Shown: piece after piece, positions 47,893 to 59,042 of the stretch | Layout: each line of letters starts with the position of its first letter | Position numbering within the stretch: the first letter of the stretch is position 1 | From: Antilocapra americana | Lineage: Eukaryota; Chordata; Mammalia; Artiodactyla; Antilocapridae | DNA: 64,000 bases | Reading direction: 5' to 3' | Assembly (NCBI GenBank): GCA_007570785.1 | Contig: ML664161.1 | Coordinates: 16,458,861 to 16,522,860, forward strand | The notes under the pieces: generated by a model | The model's database searches: none | What the model was told of the DNA's origin: nothing | Seen by the model: the letters and a program-made list of their open reading frames with translations, nothing else | Program-made: the position numbers and the translations under genes

Positions 47893-48287
47893 CTTTTTTT
47901 AATTTAAGATTTTGAACACGTGTTACATGGTTCAAAAATTTTAAAAATTAAAGAAGATATGTAATGGAAGATCTTCCTCACACCCTTATCCCCATCTCCC
48001 TAATTCATCCATCCACAGCATCCCATCCATAAGTAACACTGTGATTAGTTTCTTATTTATCCTCCCAGAATTTCTTTCTTCTTATATAAGCAAACTCAGA
48101 TACTATACATATTTTTATTTTCAACTCTTTTAATGATAAAAGGTAACATTCTATACCAATTATTCTATACTTTGCTTTCACCACTTAATACATCTTACAG
48201 GTTTTTCTATATCAGTACATAGAGAATTTCTTCATTTTTATATCTGTATAATATTCAGTTGCAAGTTACTTAATTTATTTACATAGT
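47893..48287 (-). repeat. Old L1 fragment, antisense
   Basis: aacacgtgttacatggttcaa, cctcccagaatttctttctt, and gtttttctatatcagtacatagagaatttcttcat are the antisense of an old L1 3' region. It continues after the SINE. Confidence 0.75.
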
Positions 48288-48299
48288 ATCTTATTAGTA

Positions 48300-48519
48300 G
48301 GGCTTCCCAGGTGGCTCAGTGGTAAAGAATTCACTGCCAGTGCAGGAGATGCAGGAGATGTGGGTTTGATCCCTGGGTCCAGAAGATCCCCTGGAGGAGG
48401 AAATGACAACTCACTCTAGTATTCCTGCCTGGAGAAGCCCAAGGACAGAGTAGCCTGGCAGGCTGTATTTTCCACTGGGTCGCCAAGACTCGGACATGAC
48501 TGAAGCAACTGAGCATGAG
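48300..48519 (+). mobile_element. Bov-tA SINE with target-site duplication
   Basis: gggcttcccaggtggctcagtgg to gactcggacatgactgaagcaactgagcatgag. ATCTTATTAGTA (48288-48299) and ATCTTACTAGTA (48520-48531) flank it. It splits an older L1. Confidence 0.95.
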
Positions 48520-48531
48520 ATCTTACTAGTA

Positions 48532-48602
48532 ACAATTTTCTATTTTTTGCCATTATAAACATTGCTATAATAAATAACCTTGAACATAGTGCTACATATT
48601 TT
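48532..48602 (-). repeat. Old L1 fragment, continued
   Basis: ttgccattataaacattgctataataaataaccttg completes the L1 interrupted at 48288. Confidence 0.75.
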
Positions 48603-48889
48603 CAAGGAAAAGGATTAACTCATTATCCCTAAATTTAAGAAACTTATCTTGACTTTACCAGTAAATCTGTACCAATATTTTGTTAAGTGTTAACATTTCA
48701 ATTACTAATTCTATTATTCTATCTAACTCTGGCTACTCTCTTACATAATAATTAAAGTATTATGGCATAAAATACATGCACAGATAAAGTCATTAAAGAA
48801 AATGTCAGCATGATGAGGTTTCTGATGAATTCTGTTGGAAAGCGTTTTCTCTCTGTGGTCCACACTATGTGTCATTTACCCCTCACAAA

Positions 48890-49725
48890 CCTTATCTCTT
48901 GATTTCAAACCAACGCCCACACTCCAAATGCTCCTACGAAGTCTTCTATCATTCCTGTTTCCTGCACTAGTATTCATTCGTTCAGTCCCTCGGGTCAAAG
49001 ATCTTGCAATTATCCTGAGTCCTCTCTTTCTCTCACCTCCAGCATCCAATCTATCAGCAAATTTTGTCAACTCTGCCTTTAAGATCAGTCTTGAACCTGA
49101 CTGCTTCTCACCACAACCACCCTCCTCTCATTGGCCTGGACTGCTGACCTTGCATCCTCGATGTCCTCTTCCACCTGTCACCAATCCCCTAACCCCCTCA
49201 GTACTCTCCTTAACAATCACAGTGGTCTTTTGGAAAGACAAGTCAGATCATGTCACTGGCCTCTGCCCCAGCCAACCACAGTTGGCCACGCTTTACCTTT
49301 CCAACCTTGAAATCCTCTTCTGTTCCTTCACTGGTGCTCCTGTCACACTTCTGGCCCTGGAGCAGAGCTAGACTCATCCCCAGCCCAACACTTTGCAGTT
49401 GCTGTCCCCTTTGCTTGCCACTGGACCCTTGTGGCTTCTAATGTTCAAGTCTAAATTTAAGCATCACCTTAAAGTGGCCTTCTGATCACATTATCACAAA
49501 TAGCACCTCTATCACTCTCTATCCCTTTATCTCGTGCTTATTCTTTTCATAGGACTTATCACCGATCATGGGTATTTTTCTGTGTTTGCTGATGTCTGCT
49601 GATGTTTCTACCACTAAGTTGAGACCCAACAGACTCTAGCCTTCCTCATTTCCTTCTACATCTATAGTATTTAGAGTGGTCTCTGGCATACAGGAGATAT
49701 TCAGTAAATATCTGTGGAATGAATA
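48890..49725 (+). repeat. Long L2 LINE 3' segment
   Basis: cttgcaattatcctgagtcctc, caagtcagatcatgtcact, tgttcaagtctaaatttaagcatcacctt, ttcataggacttatcacc and ggcatacaggagatattcagtaaatatctgtggaatgaa follow L2 to its 3' end. The 178-codon frame 48835-49371 lies mostly inside it and is not a gene. Confidence 0.85.
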
Positions 49726-49921
49726 GATGGATCATAAAATAAAATATTGTTGATGCATATTTTCCAGATAGTTTCGGAAATAACATAGAATTGAAAGCTA
49801 GGCTTCAACTCATAGAAATGCTATCATCTAAAACAGCTTTCATTATGTCTGTATAACGTCCCATTTTAGAATGTGTCATACAAAGGGGGTGGTGTGGAAA
49901 CTGACAGATCTGAAATAGTTT

Positions 49922-49924
<3 letters not shown>

Positions 49925-49956
<32 letters not shown>
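49925..49956. repeat. (AT)16 microsatellite
   Basis: Uninterrupted AT dinucleotides. Confidence 0.97.
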
Positions 49957-49959
<3 letters not shown>

Positions 49960-50054
49960 TTTGGAGATTTTGGGCAAATTGCTTAAACTTTCTGTAGTTC
50001 ATTTTTCTCATTTGTAAAATAAAGGATTTGAATGATACAAACTCAGGTTATATC

Positions 50055-50440
50055 TTCATTATCTATAAATCGAACAAGTATTTATTGAACATCCACTGTA
50101 CTGGATTTGGGATCCTTGGTGAACAAGACTGATGATAGCATGCCATTCACAGAGTTTACAGCTTAGTGAAGGAGTTGCATTTTTCTAAATGGTGATGAGT
50201 GTGATGAGGAGAGGAGAGCAGTACAGCAAGAGCTCAGAGAAGAGGCCCTGACCAAGTCTTGGAGGTCATGATAGACAGACACATGTAACTTGAGAACCAT
50301 TAGATGGTTCCGTTAATCAGGCACAGAGAGGCTGGAGACTTCTGGACAGAGGGGACAACCCTGAAGGACAAGGAAGGTGGCACATTCTGAGAAGGGGGAA
50401 CAGGCTGATGTGGCTGCAGAGTGACAGGGAGAGGTAGGCA
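50055..50440 (-). repeat. L2 fragment, antisense
   Basis: gtatttattgaacatccactgtactgg, ttggtgaacaagactgatgat, aggccctgaccaagtcttgg and ctgatgtggctgcagagtgac are L2 antisense. Confidence 0.7.
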
Positions 50441-51189
50441 GGGATTACCTTGTGCCAAAGTGTGGTGTGCAGATCTGTGGACTGTCTGTTACCATACTGT
50501 GATGAGACAGGTATAGACACTGGAAGTATGAAAGTTTAGACATTTTTATAGCAATTTCACAAAGTAATTTTATGTTTGTTTAACCTAATAGCAAAAAAAC
50601 TTGGGCTTACATTTTGCATGGCCTTTTGTTTTCCTTTATCTCAGTAACTAATCTTTACTGTATTTATAAGAGAATCAATCCACAACAGATTAGACATGAA
50701 AAAGCAAAAGAAGCCCTTCAGGAAAGAGACTGCAGCTGTGGGCTGGATCCTGTGAGCCAAGTTTGGTTTTCATCTTTAGAGAAATAAGCATCAATGCAGC
50801 AAATGCTCATGGAGCTGGCATTCCAATGAACAGTGAGAATGGGAGGTAAAAAGGTTTCAGCTAACAATTTCCTTTACCACAATAAGAGCTGAGTGAAACC
50901 AACCTACATACAGTTTCAGGAAACTGCTAGTAGATTGTGAGCCTTTGGAAGGGATTTATTGTTTCCTGGAAGTCCAGAGCCTACTTAATTACAGGGAGAA
51001 GTTCACTAATATTGCTGAACTAAATGACAGCTATAATTTGGAACGGTCACTTTCAAAGTTTTCAGCCTGTGGTCCAACTGGGAGCACCTGCACTACTGTT
51101 AGAGCCCTGTCTTGTCTAAGGTTCATGGTTCCAGGAGAGAGAAAGGTCACCCGCATTTGGGGAATGAGACAGGACTACAGTCTCATGGG

Positions 51190-51190
<1 letters not shown>

Positions 51191-51234
<44 letters not shown>
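51191..51234. repeat. (AC)22 microsatellite
   Basis: Uninterrupted AC dinucleotides. The His/Thr-repeat frames over it are not genes. Confidence 0.98.
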
Positions 51235-51236
<2 letters not shown>

Positions 51237-52002
51237 CCCATCCCGAGTTTCAGAAAGAGGGTGCAAAGCGGCTTTTAAAAACAAAGTGCTGAGTGGGGAA
51301 GGGGTGGCATTTAACCACTTGTGTATGTGAATTAGTCTCGACTTTCCAACTGATCCTGGCTTGAATTTTAAGCACTTTCTTCATTTCCCACAAGTAACCA
51401 TCAGTTACCATCAGCAGCATATAGTTCCTTCTGTGTCAGATCTAAAGCTCAGTGGTTCTTGTAAAAAGCCAGCAGTCCCTTTTGATGTTACAGAGAAGAA
51501 TTGAGGGCGAAGGGCTGGAGTTGGCTTACACTCATATGGTTTTTTCACACAGAGAACAAAACCACCAGACCATAAACCCCACTTTTTGTTGAAGGTAATT
51601 AAATGCAAACACACTTCAGCAAAATCTCTAAGATCCAAGCTTGAAGCCCTTTTATTCTATTACTCTTCACTACATCCTCTTAGCCTGATGACTGAAACCT
51701 GGAAGCAGTTGTCCCTGCCATTAGTGAGGGTTATTGAGAGTCCAGCGGTAATTCCATCCTTCTTTTCTGACTCTAAGTTATATCCCAAAGGGAAATATGT
51801 CATGCCTTGTAGAGCTCACATGATAATGCCTTATCCCATCAAGTTTTAATGGTCTTATAATGGAGAAAAGCAGTGGCAAGGATTATTTGAAACAGGGGAT
51901 AATCCTAAATGACATGTTTAGAAATCCTGAGTTGTTTTTTTTTTAGTTTTGAATATCTCTGACCTCCCCAATACATTTAAAATCAGCTTGCTTCCCTGGC
52001 AG

Positions 52003-52020
52003 ACAGCAGGGGGCAGCAGA
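52003..52020 (+). promoter_or_regulatory. CTCF-like motif
   Basis: acAGCAGGGGGCAGCAga matches the CTCF core (CCA-N-AGGGGGCGC type) closely. It stands alone in AT-rich DNA. Binding is inferred, not shown. Confidence 0.5.
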
Positions 52021-52383
52021 TCAGAGGCGGCTCTCTCTCGGTGAGAGCAGTTTCAAAGATGGAAAATTTACTGCGGAAAAATCCTCAAAGCGCTTAAATC
52101 TAATAAATATGGGAAACCTAAGAGCTGATTCCTCATTAAAAAAATTTTTTTTAAAAAAAGAGCTAAATTAAACATAAAAAGTTTTGCATTTATTTTCAGC
52201 TCATATTCTAGTTTGTATTAGGTTGAACCTCGTGAAATTGCCACTGTTTTTGTGTGTAAGCAAAGCTATTAAATCTTGGCAGTTTCCAAGGGTTAAAGCA
52301 AATATTTGGAACAGAACTTAGATGTAGAAGTTCTCTTTAAGTAGACCTGAAGAAGAGCACATGTCCGCTGCCAGCAACAGACC

Positions 52384-52686
52384 TTGTTTCAGAGAGATGG
52401 TGATGAGTCCCTGTGGCCAGTGAGGCCACGTCCTGTCTCAGTGTCACCTCTGCCTCTCCCCTGCTCCCCACAGCTGGGATCTTGGGTAGCGCCCAGATCC
52501 CCGTCCGTGGCATTTGTTCTTAAACCAAGCACTTCTTCGGCTTCTGTCACGCTGCCGTCTCTCACCCTGTGGATATTCACCTTGTCGCAGTCACTCTCAC
52601 TGCTCACAGATCAGGACTCGGCTCCAGCTAAAGCCACAGACTCCACGATGCTCACCTTCATCTCAGACCTCTCATTGAGAAAATAA
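52384..52686. other. GC-rich patch with open frames on both strands
   Basis: About 300 bases with many CpGs. On plus, an acceptor-like ccttgtttcag precedes a frame ending in TAA at 52684-52686 that overlaps AATAAA (52682-52687), as in a terminal exon. On minus, a frame reading SSESDCDKVNIHRVRDG is joined to MKVSIVESVALAGAES upstream in the same frame, apart from a single TGA. It could be a non-coding 3' exon, a broken retrocopy or a plain GC patch. Confidence 0.35.
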
Positions 52687-52742
52687 AGTTTCTGTGTCTG
52701 AGTTGCTGAGCCTCAAGTGAGTTCTTCTTCGTTTGTTCTGTA

Positions 52743-52928
52743 GGTGGTTCTCAAAGTGTGGCCCATGGCCTGGACCAGCAACATGAGCATCACCTGAGAA
52801 CTTGTTTACAAAAGCAGGTTCTTGGCTTGAACCCGCTGAGTCAAACATTCTGAGGAAAGGGTCCAAGAATGTGAGCTTTAACAAGCCGCGGGAGCGATCT
52901 GAAAGTGTGCTGACGCTGAGAACTACTG
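52743..52928 (+). mobile_element. MER5A DNA transposon
   Basis: gtggttctcaaagtgtggcccatgg to gaaagtgtgctgacgctgagaactactg: both MER5A ends are present. Confidence 0.85.
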
Positions 52929-53002
52929 CAGTGAGTGAGTGATAGTGGCTCAGTTGTGTCCGACTCCCTGCCACCCCATGGACTGCAGCCTACCAGGCTC
53001 CT
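52929..53002 (-). mobile_element. Short Bov-A SINE with target-site duplication
   Basis: gtggctcagttgtgtccgactcc to ctaccaggctcct on plus is Bov-A antisense. CTGAGAACTACTG (52916-52928) and CTGAGAACTATTG (53003-53015) flank it; it inserted at the end of the MER5A. Confidence 0.9.
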
Positions 53003-53205
53003 CTGAGAACTATTGGACTAGCTCACAAAACCCAGTTTTTCCTCTGGTCTTTGTTTTTTGTTACCAATGACCTTAACAATCGTTTTTTTTTTTTCCTAGA
53101 CAGTTTCTAATTTCCTTTTCAGTAGCTTAAGAGTTCAAGCCTGAATCCCAAGCTTGTACCTGGATTCCTGTTATCCATGAAATAACCAAATGCCACCCTC
53201 CTGGG

Positions 53206-53415
53206 TACGGGCTTCCCTCCTGGCTAAGACGGTAAAGAGTCTGCCTGTGGTGCGGGAGACCAGGGTTCAATCCCTGGGTCGGGAAGATCCCCTGGGGAAG
53301 GAAATGGCAACCCACTCCAGTATTCTTGCCTGGAAAATCCCATGGGAGGAGGAGTTTGGCAGGCTATAGTCTATGGGGTCGCAAAGAGTCGGACACAACT
53401 GAGTGACTTCACTTT
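53206..53415 (+). mobile_element. Full-length Bov-tA SINE with target-site duplication
   Basis: gggcttccctcctggctaag to gtcggacacaactgagtgacttcacttt. CACCCTCCTGGG flanks it at 53194-53205 and 53416-53427. Confidence 0.96.
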
Positions 53416-53699
53416 CACCCTCCTGGGATGCTGATATCATCTACTCTGAGTTCCAAAATGTTAGCTTCTGCCCATTGGTTGGAACCCAGGAAGCTGGCCA
53501 TTAGTTCAACTGCAACTGAGTTTGCGGTGAACGTGAACTTGGTGCTTTGCCAGCCTACACGAGTCTCCTCTGGATGGGCTTTACCCCCGGTTCTGTTTTG
53601 CCTTGTAGGCAGATAGGGTGCTGCATCTGGTCTTTCTCGAACTTAGGGTCAAACGGCCATCTTTGGTCTTAACTACGGTAAATGCTTTCCAGGTTGTTT

Positions 53700-53827
53700 G
53701 CTGCTGCTGCTGCGTCACTTCAGTCGTGTCGGACTCTGCGCGACCCCATAAACAGCAGCCCACCAGGCCCCCCTGTCCCTGGGATTCTCCAAAGATACTG
53801 GAGTGGGTTGCCATTTCCTTCTCCTCT
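53700..53827 (-). mobile_element. Bov-A type SINE with target-site duplication
   Basis: gctgctgctgctgcgtcacttcagtcgtgtc to gttgccatttccttctcc on plus. AGGTTGTTT flanks it at 53691-53699 and 53828-53836. Confidence 0.95.
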
Positions 53828-54077
53828 AGGTTGTTTATATTTGAACAATTAAAAATAAGAGGAAATGTTAGGATCCATTATTCAAAGAGGATATCTTAAT
53901 TCTAAAAGAGGTTCCAATTTTTCCTTTTTTTCCCCTAACACATTGCTCAAAACTTTCATCGTTTTCATCTGCATTGTGAAATGGGGGAAAAGGGAAATGT
54001 CTCATACAAATGTGAGTTTTGAGAGAGAAATGATATTATTTAAGCACAACCTCCAATTTTCTTTCAGACAACATTTG

Positions 54078-54200
54078 CTTGCTTAGTTGTTCATTTCCCC
54101 ACTGGACACTGGGCTCCTTGTCCAGTTGATTCCTGTATTTCTAGCACTAGCCTGCAAGATGGCAGATGCTCAACAAATGTTTGAGAAATGACTGAATGGA
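54078..54200 (+). repeat. L2 3' end
   Basis: ctggacactgggctccttgtcc, tgtatttctagcactagcctg and gatgctcaacaaatgtttgagaaatgactgaatgg. Confidence 0.7.
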
Positions 54201-54469
54201 AAAATACATACACAAACATATGCACTCTCAAATGCAAAAATAAAAGACCTATTTCTCCAAATTGTCTAGATTATTACACGTTATTGAAACAAAAATGGAC
54301 TCTTTGCATTTGACCAAGATCTAAGCTCAATATCTATCATCATGCTCAAGATGGGCTGCTAGAGTTGACTTAGTACTAGGATTGGATATCTGTCAATAAA
54401 GGGGCCAGCAAAGCTACTGTCTTTAGAACGTATATCATCATCACATCTTAGGCTATCAAGACCTCAAGG

Positions 54470-54605
54470 AGCTCCTTTCATTTTTTTGGAGGAGGAAAGT
54501 GACACCTATAGGGGTGAAGTGAATTTTATAAGGTCACCAAGTTGGTTGGTGGCAAAACCTAAAACAGAACCCTGATTTCCTGACTGTTAATTCTTTTCCC
54601 AGTCT
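54470..54605 (-). repeat. MIR fragment
   Basis: aggaggaaagtgacacctata, taaggtcaccaagttgg and ctgatttcctgactgttaattc. Confidence 0.6.
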
Positions 54606-55082
54606 GCTTTAGAGATCATGTCTGGCATATATTTATAATGATAGAATCACACTGAAAAGGATGATTTTTTCCCCAAATACTTTTTTTCAAGATTATAAAT
54701 ATCTTTAAAAAATGACAAGATGCCTGAAGCCGTATGCTCTGATGTATTTAAATTATTCTTATCTGTTTCTTTTAAGAGAAGCTCGCTGTGTTTTTCCCTC
54801 TTAACGAGGCTCAAAGAAGTGTCGTTTCCAAGCTTATAAATTAAAAGTTCCTTGGATACAGCACGGTCCAGTTAACTCAAATGCTAACCAGAGGGGTCCT
54901 GAGATATTCAGTTAATTTTACATGTACCCTGAACTCAATTTTCTTCAGCTTCACTTGTAATGAAAGAAATAAGAATGAGATGTCGATTTCTATCTATCAG
55001 ATTGGCAAAGATTAAAACAAGTGACACTCTCTTGGTTGGAGTATAGGAAAATAAGATTCATGTTCTAGATATGGGAGGGGAA

Positions 55083-55352
55083 CTGACATAGTCTTTTTAT
55101 TTATTTATTTTTTAAAATTTATTTTTAATTGGAGAATAATTGCTTTACAATATTGTGGTGGTTTTTGCCATATATCAACATGAATCAGCCATAGGTATAC
55201 GTACGTCCCCTTCCTCTTGAACCTCCCTTCCACTTCCCACCTCATCCCATTCCTCTAGGTTGTCACAGAGCACTAGGTTTGAGCTCTCTGAATCATACAG
55301 CAAATTCCCACTGGCTATCTTATTTTACATATGGTAATATATATGTTTCAAT
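55083..55352 (-). mobile_element. Artiodactyl L1 3' end, antisense
   Basis: atttatttttaattggagaataattgctttacaatattgtggtggtttttgccatatatcaacatgaatcagccata is the reverse of the ruminant L1 3' UTR. Confidence 0.85.
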
Positions 55353-55357
55353 GAATT

Positions 55358-55559
55358 GTTACTTGCTCAGTCATGTCCAACTCTTTGGAACTCCATGGAC
55401 TATAACCCACGAGGCTCCTCTGTCCATGGAATTCTCCAGGCAAGAATACTGGAGTGGGTTGCCATTTCCTTCTCCAGGGAATCTTCCTGACACAGGAATC
55501 AAACACAGGTTTCCTACATTTCAGGCAGACTCTTTATCATCTGTGCCACCAAGGAAGCC
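55358..55559 (-). mobile_element. Bov-tA SINE
   Basis: Reverse complement of a full-length Bov-tA, from ttgctcagtcatgtccaactcttt to tttatcatctgtgccaccaaggaagcc. It lies directly after the L1 end. Confidence 0.94.
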
Positions 55560-55662
55560 ACTTTCCTATCAACAGCTTTGCTTCCAGTTATTTATATAAA
55601 TGATACCAGAAAAGTGCAAAGGTGTCCACGTACAAAGATGTTTTCCCCAAAATTATTAATAT

Positions 55663-55775
55663 TATTTTGGCCACACTGTGAAGCTTGTGGGATCTTAGTT
55701 CCCCTACCAGGAATTGAACCCTGGACCCTGGCAGTGGAAGCTCGGAGTCCTAACCACTGGAATGCCAGTGAATAC
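55663..55775 (-). mobile_element. tRNA-derived SINE of the CHR type
   Basis: ttggccacactgtgaagcttgtgggatcttagttcccctaccag through gcagtggaagctcggagtcctaaccactgg is CHR-type antisense. Confidence 0.8.
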
Positions 55776-55920
55776 TCTCCCAGTAATTTAGAAGTATGAA
55801 ACTTAGAAGCATTGTAAAGTCTATGAATTGGGGATTAGTTATATATATTATGATATAATGTAATCCATAAAACAAAATTCTACATAGTTATTAAAAAACA
55901 TAAATAATATTGGTATACAT

Positions 55921-56138
55921 GCATGCTCAGTTGTTTCAGTCATGCATGACTCTTTGAGACTCCATGGACTGTAACCCACCAGGCTCCTCTGTCCATTGGA
56001 TTTTCCAGGCAAGAATACTAGGGCAGGTTGCCATTTTCCTCCTCCAGGGGATCTTCCTGACCCAGGGATTGAACCCACGTCTCCTGTGGCTCCTGCACTG
56101 CAGGTTGATCCTCCACCACTGAGCCACCAAGAAGCCCA
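55921..56138 (-). mobile_element. Bov-tA SINE
   Basis: Full-length antisense copy, gcatgctcagttgtttcagtc to ccaccactgagccaccaagaagcc. Confidence 0.94.
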
Positions 56139-57221
56139 AATTATATTTACCAAGATCTAAATATCTCCAGGATACAGGAAGGAGAGAAAAAAAAATACAG
56201 TTGAACACCTCAAATATAATAGGATCATATTTATGTAAAATTGTGTGTGGGTGATTATAGGAAGATGTGTGTAAGAATAATCCCTAAAATGTTAAAAGCA
56301 ATTATCTTAAGATGGTGAATTTGAGTTGCTTTCCCCCGCCTCTATGTTTGCATGAGTTTTATACATGAGCAGGTATAAGCTTTATAATTAGAAAAAAAGA
56401 GATCTACTTTCATATTTTAAATAAAATGAAGCTGAACATGTTTAGATATTGCCAAATTATGCTTTATGATATTTTGAGAAATGAACATGAGACAAATACA
56501 TTTGAGACATTTCAAAAGCCACAAGTGATTGGGTTTTAAACATAATTTGATTTGGATCTTATTTCAAACTGGAAAAATAAAAGTTAACTAAAGCTCTCGT
56601 TATGTCATTAACTTTTTTATAAAGACACTGTTGATGGAATAATTCATGACCCCAGACTTTTATCCACATACATTTCATACCGTTTCCAGCAGTGATCGCT
56701 ATTCTCGACTACCTGCGTTCTTCCTGATCCTGTACCCAGTGACTCTAGTTACTAGAAGCCCCGTGGCCAGTCACGGAGATGACAACGGCCACCTGCTGCA
56801 GAACTGCCATGTGCACATGTGCCCTCCATGCAGGAGCTGTCGCCCACCCCGCCAGATGACGCTGCTAATGCTGGCACTTCAGGAAGCATGTCCTGGTTAA
56901 ATGACTGGAGGCACTGGAGCAATGCATGATTCCCTATTTTGAGAAAACTAATTTCAACACCAGTGAAATACCTATTACTAAAAAGCAAGCATTTCAAGTG
57001 AATTTTTAACTGAAATTGGAAAATAGTCTGGAATTTACAACTAGAAATGTTGATAAAATAGGGAAAGAATTTTAATAGTTCTAATTAATTATGTTGAGTC
57101 CTTACTTTTCTGACTTTATGTTACAGCAAGTGGGCCTGTGTGTCTGGTGTCAAGTGAGAGTGGCAGGTACTTAGAACACATTATTGAAGGGATGCAGTTC
57201 CACTTTACATTAAACTTTTTT

Positions 57222-57335
57222 TGAGCACTCAAGTCCCTGAAGAGTTCCATCCCCACAGATTCTGATTCAGTAGGTCTGCGGTGAGACCCTGAATTTGCAT
57301 TTCTAATAAGCTTCCAGGTGGTACAGATGGACAAC
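57222..57335 (+). mobile_element. MER5A fragment
   Basis: cacagattctgattcagtaggtctgcggtgagaccctgaatttgcatttctaataagcttccaggtg is the MER5A middle part. Confidence 0.8.
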
Positions 57336-57464
57336 CTTGAGTAGTTTTGCTTTAGGTTGCATTCCATTCCTTATACTTTCTGACACTTGAGAGTTTGAAG
57401 TGTGGCCCATTCTGACACGTCGGATGGAAGAAGAGTACTTCTCTATCTGAGAAGGTTGTTACAG

Positions 57465-57622
57465 TACTCAGAAGGACCCCATTGGATACAAAAGAAGAAG
57501 GGAATATCCTCCCAGACCAGCTAGAAATATCTGCCAAGTCCAGCCTGGCAATTGATGAGCATAGCAGATGCCCTGGCCAGCTTGCTTTCACAACCAGTCT
57601 GCACCGACCCTCTCCAGACTGG
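57465..57622 (+). CDS. Candidate internal exon, gene not recognised
   Basis: The acceptor gagaaggttgttacag and donor TGG|gtaggt bound 158 bases. Only one of the three frames is open throughout: two leading bases, then 52 codons (LRRTPLDTKEEGNILPDQ through SSLAIDEHSRCPGQLAF to HRPSPDW), ending in phase 0. Amino-acid use is balanced and the piece is richer in G+C than its flanks. A longer minus-strand frame over it (57352-57690) is rich in Ser, Cys and Arg and looks like its shadow. Phase 0 matches the next candidate at 60766. I recognise no family. Confidence 0.38.
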
Positions 57623-57894
57623 GTAGGTTGGCATACAATTCGTGCATATGAATAGCTGCTACTTGGAAATTGTCCTATATGTATTTGCATAGAGTAAAAT
57701 TTGCATTTACATATAGTACATTTCTGTGCAAGCGGATATGGCAGGATCTATGTATATACATAGCAGGAAGATTGGAAAGGATGTGTATACTGAAGCAAGA
57801 ATTAAGCTAAATGTCTGTTGGGTAAACTTGACTATATAAGGAAAAGGAAGACCAGTGAGAATTAGCACTTAAGAAACTTCCATTATCTATCACG

Positions 57895-58095
57895 AACTGT
57901 TAAGAACCTTCACACAGTGTCTCAGTTACTCCTTAGGATAAATGACATAATAAGATGGGCTTTAATGTTCCTTATTCAGTACATGATGTCTCCAAGTCTC
58001 AGAGATGAAACAACTTGCCTAGAGAAATGAAGTTACTAAATGGCAGATCTGGAATTCAGTTACATCTGACCTAAAAGTCTATACTTTCTCCAATC
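57895..58095 (-). repeat. MIR SINE
   Basis: gtctcagttactccttaggata, caagtctcagagatgaaacaacttgcctag and taaatggcagatctggaattc. Confidence 0.75.
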
Positions 58096-58991
58096 TATTC
58101 TCATTGACAAAACATGAACCAAATAAAAATTTGATGAGAAAATGTAATTATGAATCTAGTATCAATTTGTATTCCATAGGCCATTTATTACCATGGTTGT
58201 ATGGGTTTTGCTGCGCATACAAAAGGGCTCAATACTAATACTCTAATTGTTTGGAAATTACCATCTCTAAAATATTGATTGTTGTATGCAGTAGCATTTG
58301 ATTGAATTAATGTACTTTTTCAAAACATTATTTTTTCTTGCTGGTGCAATCTCTTATATTAAAGAATCATTGAGTTTGCACGCCTCTTCATTATAAATGG
58401 TCAGATGTCAATTTTGAAGCATTTTGGATAGCAGCGGACCAGATTTTGGCAGAAGTAATCTGGCCAGAAATCAAACCCAGAAGAAAAACCACGCTTATGA
58501 AAATTCCTGTATGATTGTGTTGTGAGAATTATTTTCTGAAAAGGTTGTGTATTTGGAAACAGAGGAACTGAAGGAGCTATTGAGGTGAGACTTATTAACA
58601 TTAGCCCTAATTTACAATATGAAGTATATACCACTGTAGCCACAAAAATATTCTTGGGAAGAATTTATAACATAGGAAAATAATAATGTAATGTTATGTG
58701 AAAAAAGAGAACAAAAGTGTATATGCAGGTGGTTAAGGAAAACCATACACGCATAGGAAAAAAACGATATGGAGGCTTACAACAAGAAAGTATTATTTTG
58801 GGGATGTGCTTATGGGTTATTTTTGCTTTCTTTAAAACTAAGTGTAATTTCTTATTATTTTTGGGTGGGGCATAGATTAATGAGAAGAAGTGCACCTTTT
58901 ATTTGTTAAGTTAACTTACTGATTCTTTCCTTATTCAAGCTTAAAGAAAAGAGAACAAACTATTTTGAAAACTATCATGCTAGCCTATCTT

Positions 58992-58994
<3 letters not shown>

Positions 58995-59029
<35 letters not shown>

Positions 59030-59042
59030 TGCGCACGCACGT
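58995..59042. repeat. (GT)16 with palindromic end
   Basis: GT dinucleotides at 58995-59026, followed by acgtgcgcacgcacgt, an alternating purine-pyrimidine near-palindrome. Confidence 0.95.

Noticed and set aside
48835..49371. 178-codon plus-strand frame
   Set aside because: Most of it reads through an L2 3' segment in its sense direction; composition is Leu/Ser/Pro with no domain.
50945..51330. 115- and 72-codon frames with His/Thr runs
   Set aside because: Both cross the (AC)22 microsatellite.
57352..57690. 112-codon minus-strand frame
   Set aside because: Less protein-like than the plus-strand exon candidate it overlaps, and with no splice context; treated as its shadow.
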